A DNA stretch of 13,902 bases from CAZXNF01 sp050741255 (GCA_050741255.1 JBOIEQ010000112.1:1-13902), one strand, 5' to 3'; shown: positions 1 through 7,557, numbered from the stretch's first letter. Notes: generated by a model not told the origin, from the letters alone. Numbers and translations are program-made.

Positions 1-124
1 ATGCAACGACGAGCAACGACGCAGACGGGCCCTTTTGGCTCAACCCGAAGGGAACGCGGGATTCGGGGTCCATTGCGTTGTCGCCGCTCAGCTTGCAGTG
101 CGGGCACTGCGGCGCGATCGGCTC
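1..124 (-). other. Possible degraded protein fragment with a CxxC motif (left edge)
   Basis: Read on the minus strand from 124 towards 1, one frame stays open for about 41 codons and runs off the window. It contains PQCPHCKLSGDNAMDPESR, which has a CPHC pair like half of a zinc ribbon and looks more protein-like than the frames around it. An in-frame TAG at 125-127 lies directly upstream. The only ATG in the frame is at 71-73, after the CxxC, so no intact start includes the motif. It may be the remnant of a gene or insertion element cut by the stop, a piece of a dispersed repeat, or chance. I do not recognise the family. Confidence 0.2.
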
Positions 125-192
125 CTAGCACTGAACCCCGACTTCCGCGTTCGCCGCATACGTTCAGGTCCATAGCAGGCTCTGGCCTCCGC

Positions 193-198
193 TACAAT
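193..198 (+). promoter_or_regulatory. Candidate -10 element TACAAT upstream of the first Bug gene
   Basis: TACAAT differs from the sigma-70 -10 consensus at one position and stands out in this GC-rich leader. It lies 64 nt upstream of the chosen ATG at 263, leaving a leader of roughly 55-60 nt. No good -35 hexamer is visible at 16-18 nt spacing (CCATAG is at 17 nt), so the call rests on the -10 alone. Confidence 0.35.
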
Positions 199-262
199 CT
201 GCGGCCTGCGAGCGGTCACGTCCGAAATGCCGCCGACCACGACCTTACCGAGGAGATCGACC

Positions 263-1234
263 ATGTTGTCATCCGCACGCGGCCTTGCGGCCACCCTTCC
301 GCTGCTGGCGGCCCTGCCGCTCGCCGCCCTAGCCCAGAGCTATCCCTCCAAACCCGTCCGCTTCGTGGTGCCCTTCGTGGCCGGCGGCCCGACCGACATC
401 CAGGGACGCCTCCTCGGCGAGAAGTTCGCGCAGCGCATGGGCCAGCAGTTCATTATCGACAACCGCGGCGGCGCCAACGGCAACATCGGCATGGAACTCG
501 TCGCCAAGGCGCCGCCCGACGGCTACACCATCGTGATCGCGACGGTCGGCACCTGGGCCGTCAATCCCAGCCTCTACAAGATGCCCTTCGACGTGCAGAA
601 GGACTTTGCACCCATCGCGCAGGTGTCCACCTCGCCCGGCGTGCTGGTCGTGCATCCTTCCGTGCCGGTGAAGAACGTGAAGGAACTGATCGCGCTGGCC
701 AAGTCGAAGCCGGGCAAGCTCGACTACGGCTCGTCCGGCGTCGGCGGCTTCGGCCACATCTCGGGCGCGCTGTTCTGCCTGATGACGGGCACGACCATGG
801 TGCATATCCCCTACAAGAGCTCGGCGCCGTCCCTCACCGACCTCATCGCTGGCCAGATCCAGGTGCTGTTCAACAACGCGATCTCGACCGTGCCCTTCAT
901 CAAGAGCGGCCAGACCCGCGCGCTCGCCGTCACCAGCATCAAGCGCATGCCCGCCCTGCCCGAACTGCCGACGATCGACGAGGCCGGCGTCAAGGGTTAC
1001 GACAACTCCTCGTGGTCCGCGGTGGCGACCACCGCTGGTGCGCCTAAAGACATCATCGCCAAGCTCAACGCCGAGCTCAACGCGATCCTGAAGCTGCCCG
1101 ACATCCAGGAAAAGAGCGCGGCGGTCGGCGCCGTCATCATCGGCGGCACGCCGGAGGAATTCGCGGCCTACCTGGATTCAGAGATCAAGAAGTTCGCGCG
1201 GGTGGTGAAGGAAGCGAAGATCAAGGCGGACTAG
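263..1234 (+). CDS. Bug/TctC-family tripartite tricarboxylate transporter substrate-binding protein (Bug1)
   Basis: Periplasmic binding protein that captures a small carboxylate-type ligand and delivers it to a TctA/TctB-type membrane permease. The product is 323 aa, the usual length for the family. Residues 1-24 form a signal peptide (hydrophobic stretch, then A-L-A before Gln25). The mature part opens with SYPSKPVRFVVPF and shows the family marks VAGGPTD, IIDNRGGANGN and PPDGYT, then the two-lobe periplasmic fold to the C-terminus. An in-frame ATG at 227 would add 12 residues. The start at 263 is preferred because AGGAG lies 7 nt before it and the signal peptide then begins correctly. There is no TctA or TctB next to it, so it is an orphan binding protein. 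The ligand cannot be told from sequence. A VOC-fold gene follows 123 nt downstream. Confidence 0.93.
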   Translation: MLSSARGLAATLPLLAALPLAALAQSYPSKPVRFVVPFVAGGPTDIQGRLLGEKFAQRMGQQFIIDNRGGANGNIGMELVAKAPPDGYTIVIATVGTWAVNPSLYKMPFDVQKDFAPIAQVSTSPGVLVVHPSVPVKNVKELIALAKSKPGKLDYGSSGVGGFGHISGALFCLMTGTTMVHIPYKSSAPSLTDLIAGQIQVLFNNAISTVPFIKSGQTRALAVTSIKRMPALPELPTIDEAGVKGYDNSSWSAVATTAGAPKDIIAKLNAELNAILKLPDIQEKSAAVGAVIIGGTPEEFAAYLDSEIKKFARVVKEAKIKAD

Positions 1235-1357
1235 CTGCAGGGACCAGGCGCGGGGACACCCGTACCCCCGACGGTCGCCCGCGATTCAAGTGCGCTGGCG
1301 TGCCGGTGAAAGCAGGTTTATGCTCATCGGCCGTTCATTGGAGCGAAAGGACCGCAG

Positions 1358-1738
1358 ATGCTGACCAACGCCTCCGTTACTACCATGCTTCCCGTGATCG
1401 ACATGGCCCGGGCACGAGTGTTCTACGAGGGCTGCCTCGGACTGAAACCGGGCAACTTCCGGCCCGACGGCAAATTCGAGTATGCGGTCGGGGGCAGCAC
1501 GCTGGCGCTGTTCCCGAAGCCCGACGGAACGAAGGCCGAGCACACGGCCATCAGCTTCCGGGTTGCGGACATCGCCGCGAGCATCGCCGAGCTGAAGAAG
1601 GCGGGAGTGGTGTTCGAAAACTACGACCTGCCCGGCTTCAAGACCGTGGAGCACGTGTGCGTGCTCGGGTCGGAGAAGGCCGCGTGGTTCAAGGACACGG
1701 AGGGAAACTTCCTCTGCATCCACGAGGACATTGCGTAG
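1358..1738 (+). CDS. VOC (glyoxalase/bleomycin-resistance) superfamily protein
   Basis: A 126-residue single-module protein of the vicinal-oxygen-chelate fold, the size of one subunit of a dimeric glyoxalase/dioxygenase-like enzyme. The N-terminus has the typical first strand and helix (MLPVIDMARARVFYEGCLGLK, about 10-30). The second half carries HTAISFRVADI (62-72), an amphipathic helix, and the closing signature WFKDTEGNFLCI (about 110-121). In many active VOC enzymes a glutamate metal ligand follows the DxxGN turn. Here the residues are FLCIHE, and the first strand has no clear His or Gln ligand, so metal binding is uncertain. The start is supported by AAAGGA 6 nt upstream. It could be a lyase, a dioxygenase-like enzyme or a binding protein of the family. 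The reaction is not predictable. Confidence 0.85.
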   Translation: MLTNASVTTMLPVIDMARARVFYEGCLGLKPGNFRPDGKFEYAVGGSTLALFPKPDGTKAEHTAISFRVADIAASIAELKKAGVVFENYDLPGFKTVEHVCVLGSEKAAWFKDTEGNFLCIHEDIA

Positions 1739-1760
1739 ACCACGCCTGGCCTGATCGGAG

Positions 1761-1792
1761 TCTATTGTCGGCCGAAGGATCTGAATAATAGA
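1761..1792. repeat. Short inverted repeat TCTATT / AATAGA before the membrane-protein gene
   Basis: TCTATT (1761-1766) and AATAGA (1787-1792) are exact inverse complements separated by 20 nt. They lie in the 78-nt gap between the VOC gene and the membrane protein. A TTGTCG (1765-1770) overlaps the left arm and an A/T-rich patch overlaps the right arm, so the site could be an operator or a weak promoter. It could also be chance, since the arms are only 6 bp. Confidence 0.2.
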
Positions 1793-1816
1793 CGCCGCCC
1801 CATTGATTCATTCACC

Positions 1817-2881
1817 ATGAGAATGGATATGCCGCCACCGACGACCCATTGGCGCGGCACCGCGCTTGGCCTCCTCAAGCTTTATGGCGTTTCCCTGGCG
1901 TCGTTCCTGGTGGTCGGCGGGTTCGTGGCACATATCTACCTTGCGGTCCATGGCAGCGCCACAGATCGCTGGAGCGCGGATGCGCCGTTGCCATGGCCGT
2001 CGGTGGCGTTAATCGCGAGTGTTGCATTTCTGGTTTATCTTCCCGCGTTCCTGCCCGTGGCAGCAGGACCGGCCGCGCTGGTCACTTCACTGTACTGCGC
2101 CTTGGTGCTGACGTTTGCACGCACTTCCGCTCGCGTCGTCTCCGGGACTCTTCGGGGTGCGCTTGCCGCCGTGATTGCAGCGTTGGCCGCCTCCCTGCCC
2201 GAAGTCGCCTATACCGGTTCGGCATGGTGGGCGGGGGTGGGCACCGCAGCAGTGCTTGCCGGTGGCGTGTCCGGTGCATTGGCCACGGCCGTCGTGGGTT
2301 TGTGGAAACGCGCGCGCCCTCCCCTGGTCGACCCCGCGCCCATGCCGTCGTCGGCCACGGGGCGTGCCATCGTCGTGCCCGCGATGGCGTGGACGTTGGC
2401 GCTCGCGGGAACGGCAGCCATCGCCGGAATGAGCCTCGAGAGAACCGACAAAGTCCGGCTCCGGCACATGGGGACCGCGGCCGCCACGGACCTCCGCAGC
2501 ATGGCCATCGCGGAGAAATCGGACGTAATCGCCGAGTTGCTGACGGGCCCCACCCATAAATCGTCGATTGCGGAAAGCGTAGCGGGCCAGAACCTTCCGC
2601 AGAGACGTCCCCTCGCGGACCGCGCCGCCATCGGGCAAGAGCTCGAGCGCCTGCAGCAGCGCGCGGGACCGATACTGTCCACCCGCATGATGGTTTCGTT
2701 CGAAGTAATACAAGGCAAGCACCTGGAGGTGACGTACGTCGACCGGCATGAGCACGAGGAGTCGAAAGAAACGCTGGTCTACAGTTGGGCGGGCGGCGCG
2801 CCTCGCCTCGAGACCTATAACCTGATGCTCGGTGGCCCCAGCCGCGAGAGGCCGTATGCGAGCGTTCTGATCCAGCGCTAA
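1817..2881 (+). CDS. Unrecognised multi-pass membrane protein with soluble C-terminal region
   Basis: I do not recognise this 354-residue protein. Hydrophobic stretches at about 17-45, 62-82, 84-104, 110-130, 136-160 and 183-205 indicate roughly five or six membrane helices. Residues 206-354 are polar and read as one soluble domain rich in charged residues, with RHEHEESKE around 310-318 and no transmembrane character. The frame is supported by its length, its GC-rich third positions and its coherent hydrophobic pattern, which the overlapping minus-strand frames lack. The start is uncertain: ATGs at 1817, 1823 and 1829 all lack a strong Shine-Dalgarno sequence, and I chose the first. It follows the VOC gene by 78 nt on the same strand and converges with the CHAP-like gene. 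A sensory or envelope role is possible but not shown. Confidence 0.72.
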   Translation: MRMDMPPPTTHWRGTALGLLKLYGVSLASFLVVGGFVAHIYLAVHGSATDRWSADAPLPWPSVALIASVAFLVYLPAFLPVAAGPAALVTSLYCALVLTFARTSARVVSGTLRGALAAVIAALAASLPEVAYTGSAWWAGVGTAAVLAGGVSGALATAVVGLWKRARPPLVDPAPMPSSATGRAIVVPAMAWTLALAGTAAIAGMSLERTDKVRLRHMGTAAATDLRSMAIAEKSDVIAELLTGPTHKSSIAESVAGQNLPQRRPLADRAAIGQELERLQQRAGPILSTRMMVSFEVIQGKHLEVTYVDRHEHEESKETLVYSWAGGAPRLETYNLMLGGPSRERPYASVLIQR

Positions 2882-2930
2882 GTGTGAGGCGCCAGGGATC
2901 AGTGTCGTTAAGTACCCCGCGACACCGGTC

Positions 2931-2946
2931 CCGTTCGTTCAAACGG
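2931..2946 (+). terminator. Weak stem-loop after the membrane-protein gene
   Basis: CCGTT (2931-2935) pairs with AACGG (2942-2946) around a 6-nt loop, and TTGTT follows. It lies 50 nt beyond the stop codon at 2881, between convergent genes. The stem is short and the T-run is broken, so this is only a candidate. A second perfect hairpin (CGCAAT-TG-ATTGCG, 2983-2996) lies in the same gap. Confidence 0.25.
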
Positions 2947-3065
2947 TTGTTCCCCGGGTGTTACGCCACCAGCCGCATCACACGCAATTGATTGCGAGCA
3001 GCAGATGGCTTCGGCGTCGATTATTCTGGACTTCAGATCGACAATCGACTCCGAGCCCATTTATT

Positions 3066-3084
3066 CCAGTGGTTCCCGCACTGG
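3066..3084 (-). terminator. Stem-loop just past the CHAP-like gene stop
   Basis: CCAGTG (3066-3071) and CACTGG (3079-3084) form a perfect 6-bp stem with a 7-nt loop. It begins 7 nt beyond the TAA (3092-3094) of the minus-strand CHAP-like gene, a usual place for a transcript end. There is no T-run after the stem on the minus strand, so intrinsic termination is uncertain. Confidence 0.25.
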
Positions 3085-3091
3085 ATGCACA

Positions 3092-3559
3092 TTACTTCCT
3101 TTGCGACTTCGGGCGCCAATAACCGCTCGCCTCCGCGGGCGTGATCCACGTGCTGACCTCCATGCCAAACTTCAGCGTGACATTGCAACCTCGATCGATC
3201 CAGCCCTGTCCTCCGCTGTAATTGAAACTTGACACCCTGATGCGCTCAATCGCGCCCGCGGCATCCCGGCCAATCTCGTCGACCACGCCGAGGTGACCCG
3301 GCCATAGTGTTGTCATCACCACGTCACCTGTCTGCAATTCCTCGGGGCGGATGTTGTCAACCCATCTGGCCCGCGGCGGCGGAAGTGAGCGGACTCGCTG
3401 ATAGACGTAGTCGCGCGAGTAGCCCTTCTTGGCAACCCAGGAAGCGCACCTGGCCGAGAAATCCGCCTCGTCTTGCGCCAGGGCGTGGAGTGGCAGTCCA
3501 AAAAAGAGACCTCCCGTCAGAAGAAGGACAGCAACAACATGTGCGGGGCGAGAGGTCAT
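3092..3559 (-). CDS. Small secreted CHAP-like (cysteine amidase/peptidase fold) protein
   Basis: A 155-residue exported protein. Residues 1-29 form a signal peptide ending A-L-A before Gln30. The mature part fits the CHAP/NlpC-P60 layout: Cys38 in ARCASWVAKKG as the possible nucleophile, then LQTGDVVMTTLWPGHLGVVDEI with His89 as the possible base, then a strand ending SSFNYS (Asn113) like the third polar residue of CHAP enzymes. Known CHAP proteins cut peptidoglycan amide bonds. That activity is inferred here from motifs only. The 38-to-89 spacing is short but reasonable for a minimal domain. An in-frame ATG at 3619 would add 20 charged residues before the signal peptide. The start at 3559 is preferred because GGAG lies 7 nt upstream. 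It lies 109 nt downstream of the iron-permease-family gene on the same strand. Confidence 0.65.
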   Translation of the reverse strand: MTSRPAHVVAVLLLTGGLFFGLPLHALAQDEADFSARCASWVAKKGYSRDYVYQRVRSLPPPRARWVDNIRPEELQTGDVVMTTLWPGHLGVVDEIGRDAAGAIERIRVSSFNYSGGQGWIDRGCNVTLKFGMEVSTWITPAEASGYWRPKSQRK

Positions 3560-3630
3560 AGAGCATCTCCGAACTTTCCGACTGCCTGACGTTTGAGCCA
3601 AGCGGAGGCCAGAGGGCACAGCCTTTTGGA

Positions 3631-3647
3631 CTTCCGCTTGCGCGAAG
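3631..3647 (-). terminator. Hairpin with GCAA loop after the iron-permease-family gene
   Basis: On the minus strand CTTCGC and GCGGAAG pair, with one bulged G, around a GCAA loop of the stable GNRA type. It starts about 20 nt after the stop codon at 3669. There is no U-run behind it, so it may be a transcript-stabilising or pausing element instead of a terminator. Confidence 0.22.
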
Positions 3648-3668
3648 GGTTAGACGTCCGTTGCGGCT

Positions 3669-4079
3669 TCACGGCTCCGGTGTGCCCGTGTCTTGACTGC
3701 CTTCTCCAAGCTGGGTACGAGCAGCCTCGGCGAGAGCCTGATACTTGGTCTTGAAGGAATCCAGCGCGTCTTCCTCCAGTTCTTCCAAGTCGAGCAGGGC
3801 GTTGTGCGCACCCGATGTGGCCCGGATCAGTTCATCCAGTTTTAGCTGGATTGCCTCAGTGTCGCGGTTCTGTGTGTTCTGAATGAGAAAGACCATCAGA
3901 AATGTGACTATGGTCGTGCTCGTATTGATGACTAACTGCCACGTATCACTGAAGTGAAACAGTGGGCCTGTAATTACCCAAACGGCAATGACAAGAACGG
4001 CCAAGGCAAAGACGCGAGGACGGCCGCAGAAGTGCGAGGCTGCCTTGGCAAAACGGGAGTACCACGAAGCGCTGCGCAT
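3669..4079 (-). CDS. Low-affinity iron permease family small membrane protein
   Basis: A 136-residue inner-membrane protein. Two hydrophobic helices (about 22-42 and 46-68) are followed by a long acidic helical tail rich in Glu and Leu (about 75-125). The block WQLVINTSTTIVTFLMVFLIQNTQNRD (about 47-73) and the following EAIQLKLDELIRAT are the hallmark of the bacterial family named after yeast Fet4 low-affinity iron permease. The bacterial members are short, and iron transport by them is assigned by family name and not shown here. Start: AAGGA lies 9 nt upstream of the ATG at 4079. Base composition is clearly lower in GC than in the flanking operon (for example 26 of 60 bases at 3901-3960), suggesting separate ancestry. 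No clear promoter was found upstream. Confidence 0.85.
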   Translation of the reverse strand: MRSASWYSRFAKAASHFCGRPRVFALAVLVIAVWVITGPLFHFSDTWQLVINTSTTIVTFLMVFLIQNTQNRDTEAIQLKLDELIRATSGAHNALLDLEELEEDALDSFKTKYQALAEAARTQLGEGSQDTGTPEP

Positions 4080-4405
4080 GAGGTGGAGTCCTTCGGACGC
4101 CCAATTTGATTTATTCCGTAGAGCAAGAAACTACCTTAATGAATGTCCGTTTAACTGATGCAGCTGTGAACGGCGAAAATTCAAATCTCTCTGCATCCTA
4201 GCGCGAATTCCTCGGCGCAGTGGTTTTCTGTCGATTTCCGCTGATCGCGGCTCCTGGCCGCATGGAGGCCATCGGCGTGGCGTCACAAGAAGTTTTGTCC
4301 CGCTAAACTGAAGGTGCGCCTACGCCGTTATCTCAAACCCATCAACCGGTTGCAGCAACCGGCGGCGCGAGCTTATGCGTAGCGAGCGCGGCGACTTGTC
4401 CAGGA
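4080..4405. other. Intergenic region between the iron-permease-family gene and the operon end
   Basis: This 326-nt gap has no credible gene. The part nearest the iron-permease-family gene (4080-4200) is comparatively A/T-rich and should hold its minus-strand promoter, but I could not find a convincing -35/-10 pair. The part nearest the operon (4320-4405) contains the 4346-4362 stem-loop. An open frame read across 4320-5024 on the minus strand is only the shifted frame of the Bug gene. Confidence 0.6.
4346..4362. terminator. Perfect stem-loop at the 3' end of the seven-gene operon
   Basis: CCGGTTG-CAG-CAACCGG is a perfect 7-bp inverted repeat with a 3-nt loop, starting 44 nt past the last stop codon of the minus-strand operon. 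The left arm also belongs to a second, overlapping palindrome (CAACCGGTTG, 4344-4353), so two alternative folds exist. No T-run follows on the minus strand. It could protect the 3' end or end transcription with a factor. Confidence 0.35.
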
Positions 4406-5377
4406 CTACTGCCGCTCCTTCTCGATGCCCGCCGCCTTGATGACCTTCGCGTACTTGTCGATCTCTTCCTTCAGGAAAGCGCTGAAGGACTCCGGCGAGC
4501 CGCCGATGACGTCCAGCACATCCCGGTTGAAGCGCTCCCGCATGTCGGGCATCTTGAGTACGGTGTCCACGGCGCCGTTCAAGCGGGCCACCGTCTCCTT
4601 CGGCGTCTTCGCCGCCGCCAGCAACCCATACCAGTTCGTCGACTCGTAGCCCTTCACGCCGGACTCGTCGAAGGTGGGCACACCCGGCAGCGCGGGCGAA
4701 CGCTTGATCGTGCTGATGGCGACGGCGCGGAGGCGCCCGGACTCGAAGTGCGGGATCAGGGACGGCCCGCCGCCGAAGGTCATGTGCACGTGCCCGCCGA
4801 TGGCGTCGATGATGGCCGGATTTACGCCCTTGTACGGGACGTGCTGCAGGTCGATCTTCGCCATCATCTTCAGCAGTTCGCCGGCCATGTGGTTGGAGCT
4901 GCCGAGCCCGCTCGTGGAATAGGTGAGCTGACCGGGTTTCGCCTTCGCCAGCGCGATCAGGTCCTTCAGGTTCTTCACCGGCAGCGACGGATGCACGGAG
5001 AGCACGTTGGCGCCCTTGAAACACAGAATCACGGGCTCAAAATCGCGCAGGGTGTCGTACGGCGGATTGGCGAGGTAGCTCATGTTGATGGCGTTCGACG
5101 CGCCGCCCATCAGCATCGTCGTCCCGTCAGGCGCGGAGCGGATCACGTACTCCGAAGCGATGTTGGTCATCGCGCCGGGCCGGTTCTCGATGATCATCTG
5201 CTGCTTGAGGATGGGGATCAGCTTGTCGATCAGCGCACGCGTCACGACGTCCGTGTTGCCGCCCGCGACGAACGGGTTGACGATGCGGATGACCTTGCCC
5301 TGCGGGGCCTGTGCGTGGGCCGCGGACGACAGTGCGACCGCAACACAGACGACGGACAGCTTCAGCACGGACCTCAT
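4406..5377 (-). CDS. Bug/TctC-family substrate-binding protein, last gene of the operon (Bug2)
   Basis: A 323-residue periplasmic binding protein for a TctAB-type permease. Residues 1-22 are a signal peptide ending A-H-A before Gln23. The family marks are NPFVAGGNTD, IIENRPGAMTN and YKGVNPAIID. The usual PDGYT is PDGTT here, a change at the segment beside the ligand pocket. The start at 5377 is decided by GGAG 6 nt upstream and by the ATGA overlap: its ATG shares four bases with the TGA of the CoA-ligase gene (5374-5377), which implies translational coupling. The frame stays open upstream to 6142, but that stretch is antisense-like shadow of the ligase and has no signal peptide. It differs clearly in sequence from the two other binding proteins of the operon, so a distinct ligand is likely. 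Confidence 0.93.
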   Translation of the reverse strand: MRSVLKLSVVCVAVALSSAAHAQAPQGKVIRIVNPFVAGGNTDVVTRALIDKLIPILKQQMIIENRPGAMTNIASEYVIRSAPDGTTMLMGGASNAINMSYLANPPYDTLRDFEPVILCFKGANVLSVHPSLPVKNLKDLIALAKAKPGQLTYSTSGLGSSNHMAGELLKMMAKIDLQHVPYKGVNPAIIDAIGGHVHMTFGGGPSLIPHFESGRLRAVAISTIKRSPALPGVPTFDESGVKGYESTNWYGLLAAAKTPKETVARLNGAVDTVLKMPDMRERFNRDVLDVIGGSPESFSAFLKEEIDKYAKVIKAAGIEKERQ

Positions 5378-7545
5378 GACTGCTCCTTGAAGTTGGCACG
5401 ACCATCGACAGCAACCGCTCCACCGGTCCCATGGCGGACGATCAGCGGGTTCACTTCCAGATCCACCAGGCGCGGCCCCAGATCGTGCGCGAGCCAGCTC
5501 ATCCGTTCTACCGCATCGGCAATCGCCGCGACGTCGAGCGGCGGTTTGCCGCGGGCACCCTGGAACAGCGGCGCCGTCCGCAGGGTGGCAAGCATTTCGC
5601 GTACCCGCGAGGCGGCGACCGGCGCCGTCGCCACCGCGACGTCGTGGAGAATCTCGACCGCGATCCCGCCCAGCCCGACGATCACGATGGGCCCGAATTG
5701 CTCGTCGCGGCGGATGCCGACGATGACTTCCGCATCGCCCCGCACCATTTCCTGCACCGAGAACCCTTCCAGTTTGACACCGGGCAGCGCTTTCGCAATC
5801 TGCGCGGTCATCGCCGTCGCCGCCGCCGCGACCGCCGGCCCGTCGGCGAGGCCGACGCGCACGCCGCCGACGTCGCTCTTGTGCACGATCTCGCGGGAGA
5901 CCGCCTTCAGCACGACGGGAAAACCGACCTTGCCCGCTGCCGCGGCCGCCGTCTCCGGCGTCGCGGCGATCGCTTCGCGCGCCACCGGGACGCCATACGT
6001 GGCGAGCAGCTTCTTGACCTCGCTTTCCGTTTGCGCGCCGGCGGCCAGACCGGCCAGCGCAGCGGGTGACGGCAGCCCGGCAGGCCGGACCGGGGCATCG
6101 CCGCCGCTCCGGCGCAGGCGGTCGTATTCCGTGATCAGGCACAGGATGCGCAACGCCTGCTCGAAGCTGTCGTAGACGACGAACCCCTTCGCGCGCATCT
6201 CCTCGCGCGCCGCGTTGGCCGCCGCGCCCGGCGTGCAGACGATCAGCACCGGCTTGCCGCTGGCACGCGCGGCTTCGGCCACCGCGACGGCGCGCTTCTG
6301 ATAGAAGGGCATCGACATCAGGAGCGCCACACCCAAATCCACGGTCGGATCGGCGAGCAGCAGCGAGGTCGCGGGACCGGCGATCTCGACGTCCGCGGGC
6401 ACGGCACGCGCGCCAAGATCGATCGGGTTGCGCGCCTGCGGCGGCAGCAGGAATTCACCCAGCCCGCGCCGCGTTTCCGGGGTCAGGGGTGCAAGTTCCA
6501 GCCCCATCTCCACCACCCGGTCGCTGGCCGTCGAGGTGCCGCCCCCGGAGGACGAGATCACGCCGAGCCCGCTGCCGGCGCGCGGTGCGGGGTTCTCGAT
6601 CAGCGCCTGCGCGGCGCGCAGCATGTCGTCGGGATCGCGGACCAGGATCACGGCCTGCTCGCGGCAGACCGCTTCAAAAGCCTCCCAGGAGCCGGCGAGG
6701 CTTGCGGTATGTGACTTGGCCGCCACTACTCCGGCCTGTGTGCGTCCGGTCTTCAGCACCAGCAGCGGCTTGCCGGCGCGGCGGCACGCGGCAGCCGCCT
6801 TCTGAAAGCGCGCGCCGTCCAGCAGCCCCTCGACGTACAGGCAGACCGCCTTGGTGCCAGGATCCCCGATCATGAACTCGAGGAAGTCGCAGATTTCGAG
6901 ATCGACCTGGTTGCCGAGCGACACGCCGTAACGCAGCCCGATGCCGTCGGTCTTGGCGCGGTCGAACACCGACACCATGAGGCCGCCGCTTTGACTGATG
7001 AGACCGATCGCCCCGTCGCCGAGCTTGTCCGTGTTCAGCACCACGGAGGAACACAATGCCATGTGGTGATGCGGGACGATGAACCCCATGCAGTTCGGAC
7101 CGACAATGCGCATGCCGGTCCGTGCCGTCAGCTCGACCAGCTTCGCCTGGCGTTCCGCGCCGTCCGCGTCCACCTCCGCGAAGCCCGTGGTGATGATGAC
7201 GCAGCAGCCGACGCCCGCCGCGGCGGCCTGCTCGATGGATTCCAGCATGCGCGCCATCGGCACCGCGAGTATCGCCACATCCGGCGGCGACGGCACGTCC
7301 GCGATGCGCGGATAGGCCTTGCGGCCGGCGATCTCCGCGCGGTTCGGGTTGATGGGGTACACATCGCCCGTAAAACCATGCTTGACGAGGAAATGGATGA
7401 TGCGGCCGCCGAACTTGCCGATGTCCTCGGACGCGCCGAACACCGCCACCGAGCGCGGATGCAGCATGCGGTCGACGGGAATGCGCGGGGCGGCGCCGGG
7501 TGCGGTGCGGTGTGCGGTATGCAGACTCACGTTCTTTGATTCCAT
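5374..7545 (-). CDS. Fused ADP-forming acyl-CoA synthetase (acetate-CoA ligase type)
   Basis: Cytoplasmic enzyme of the ADP-forming acyl-CoA synthetase family, which converts a carboxylate, CoA and ATP to acyl-CoA, ADP and phosphate. The product is 723 aa, with both subunits fused. Residues about 25-150 are a CoA-binding Rossmann domain (RSVAVFGASED at 31-41; IVGPNCMGF at 147-155). Residues about 160-460 are the two succinyl-CoA-ligase-like domains with GLISQSGG (181-188) and KTGRTQAG...SHTASLAG. His279 in SHTAS matches the phospho-histidine position. Residues about 505-720 are an ATP-grasp domain, with VVLKAVSREIVHKSDVGGV and DLEVNPLIV (695-703) carrying the metal-binding Glu/Asn. The start lies 12 nt after the crotonase stop, with a weak GAG upstream. 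Its role is presumably to activate the acid produced or imported by the other operon members. The acyl substrate is unknown. Confidence 0.92.
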   Translation of the reverse strand: MESKNVSLHTAHRTAPGAAPRIPVDRMLHPRSVAVFGASEDIGKFGGRIIHFLVKHGFTGDVYPINPNRAEIAGRKAYPRIADVPSPPDVAILAVPMARMLESIEQAAAAGVGCCVIITTGFAEVDADGAERQAKLVELTARTGMRIVGPNCMGFIVPHHHMALCSSVVLNTDKLGDGAIGLISQSGGLMVSVFDRAKTDGIGLRYGVSLGNQVDLEICDFLEFMIGDPGTKAVCLYVEGLLDGARFQKAAAACRRAGKPLLVLKTGRTQAGVVAAKSHTASLAGSWEAFEAVCREQAVILVRDPDDMLRAAQALIENPAPRAGSGLGVISSSGGGTSTASDRVVEMGLELAPLTPETRRGLGEFLLPPQARNPIDLGARAVPADVEIAGPATSLLLADPTVDLGVALLMSMPFYQKRAVAVAEAARASGKPVLIVCTPGAAANAAREEMRAKGFVVYDSFEQALRILCLITEYDRLRRSGGDAPVRPAGLPSPAALAGLAAGAQTESEVKKLLATYGVPVAREAIAATPETAAAAAGKVGFPVVLKAVSREIVHKSDVGGVRVGLADGPAVAAAATAMTAQIAKALPGVKLEGFSVQEMVRGDAEVIVGIRRDEQFGPIVIVGLGGIAVEILHDVAVATAPVAASRVREMLATLRTAPLFQGARGKPPLDVAAIADAVERMSWLAHDLGPRLVDLEVNPLIVRHGTGGAVAVDGRANFKEQS

Positions 7546-7557
7546 GGTGGATGCTCG

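Noticed and set aside
1..1047. Long plus-strand open frame of 348 codons
   Set aside because: It overlaps Bug1 in another frame, is Arg/Gly/Pro-rich in the way GC-rich shadow frames are, and has no domain. Bug1 has a signal peptide, an RBS and family motifs.
1240..1285. GGGG/CCCC pairing after Bug1 as a terminator
   Set aside because: The stem is only four base pairs with no T-run, so it is not supportable.
2082..2942. Minus-strand frames opposite the membrane protein
   Set aside because: They lack hydrophobic pattern and motifs. The plus frame has coherent membrane helices and a longer span.
3005..3232. Short plus-strand frame of 75 codons
   Set aside because: It overlaps the end of the CHAP-like gene and the intergenic hairpin, with no RBS and no recognisable content.
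5378..6142. Upstream extension of the Bug2 frame
   Set aside because: It is shadow sequence inside the CoA-ligase gene. The true start at 5377 has an RBS, a signal peptide and the ATGA overlap.
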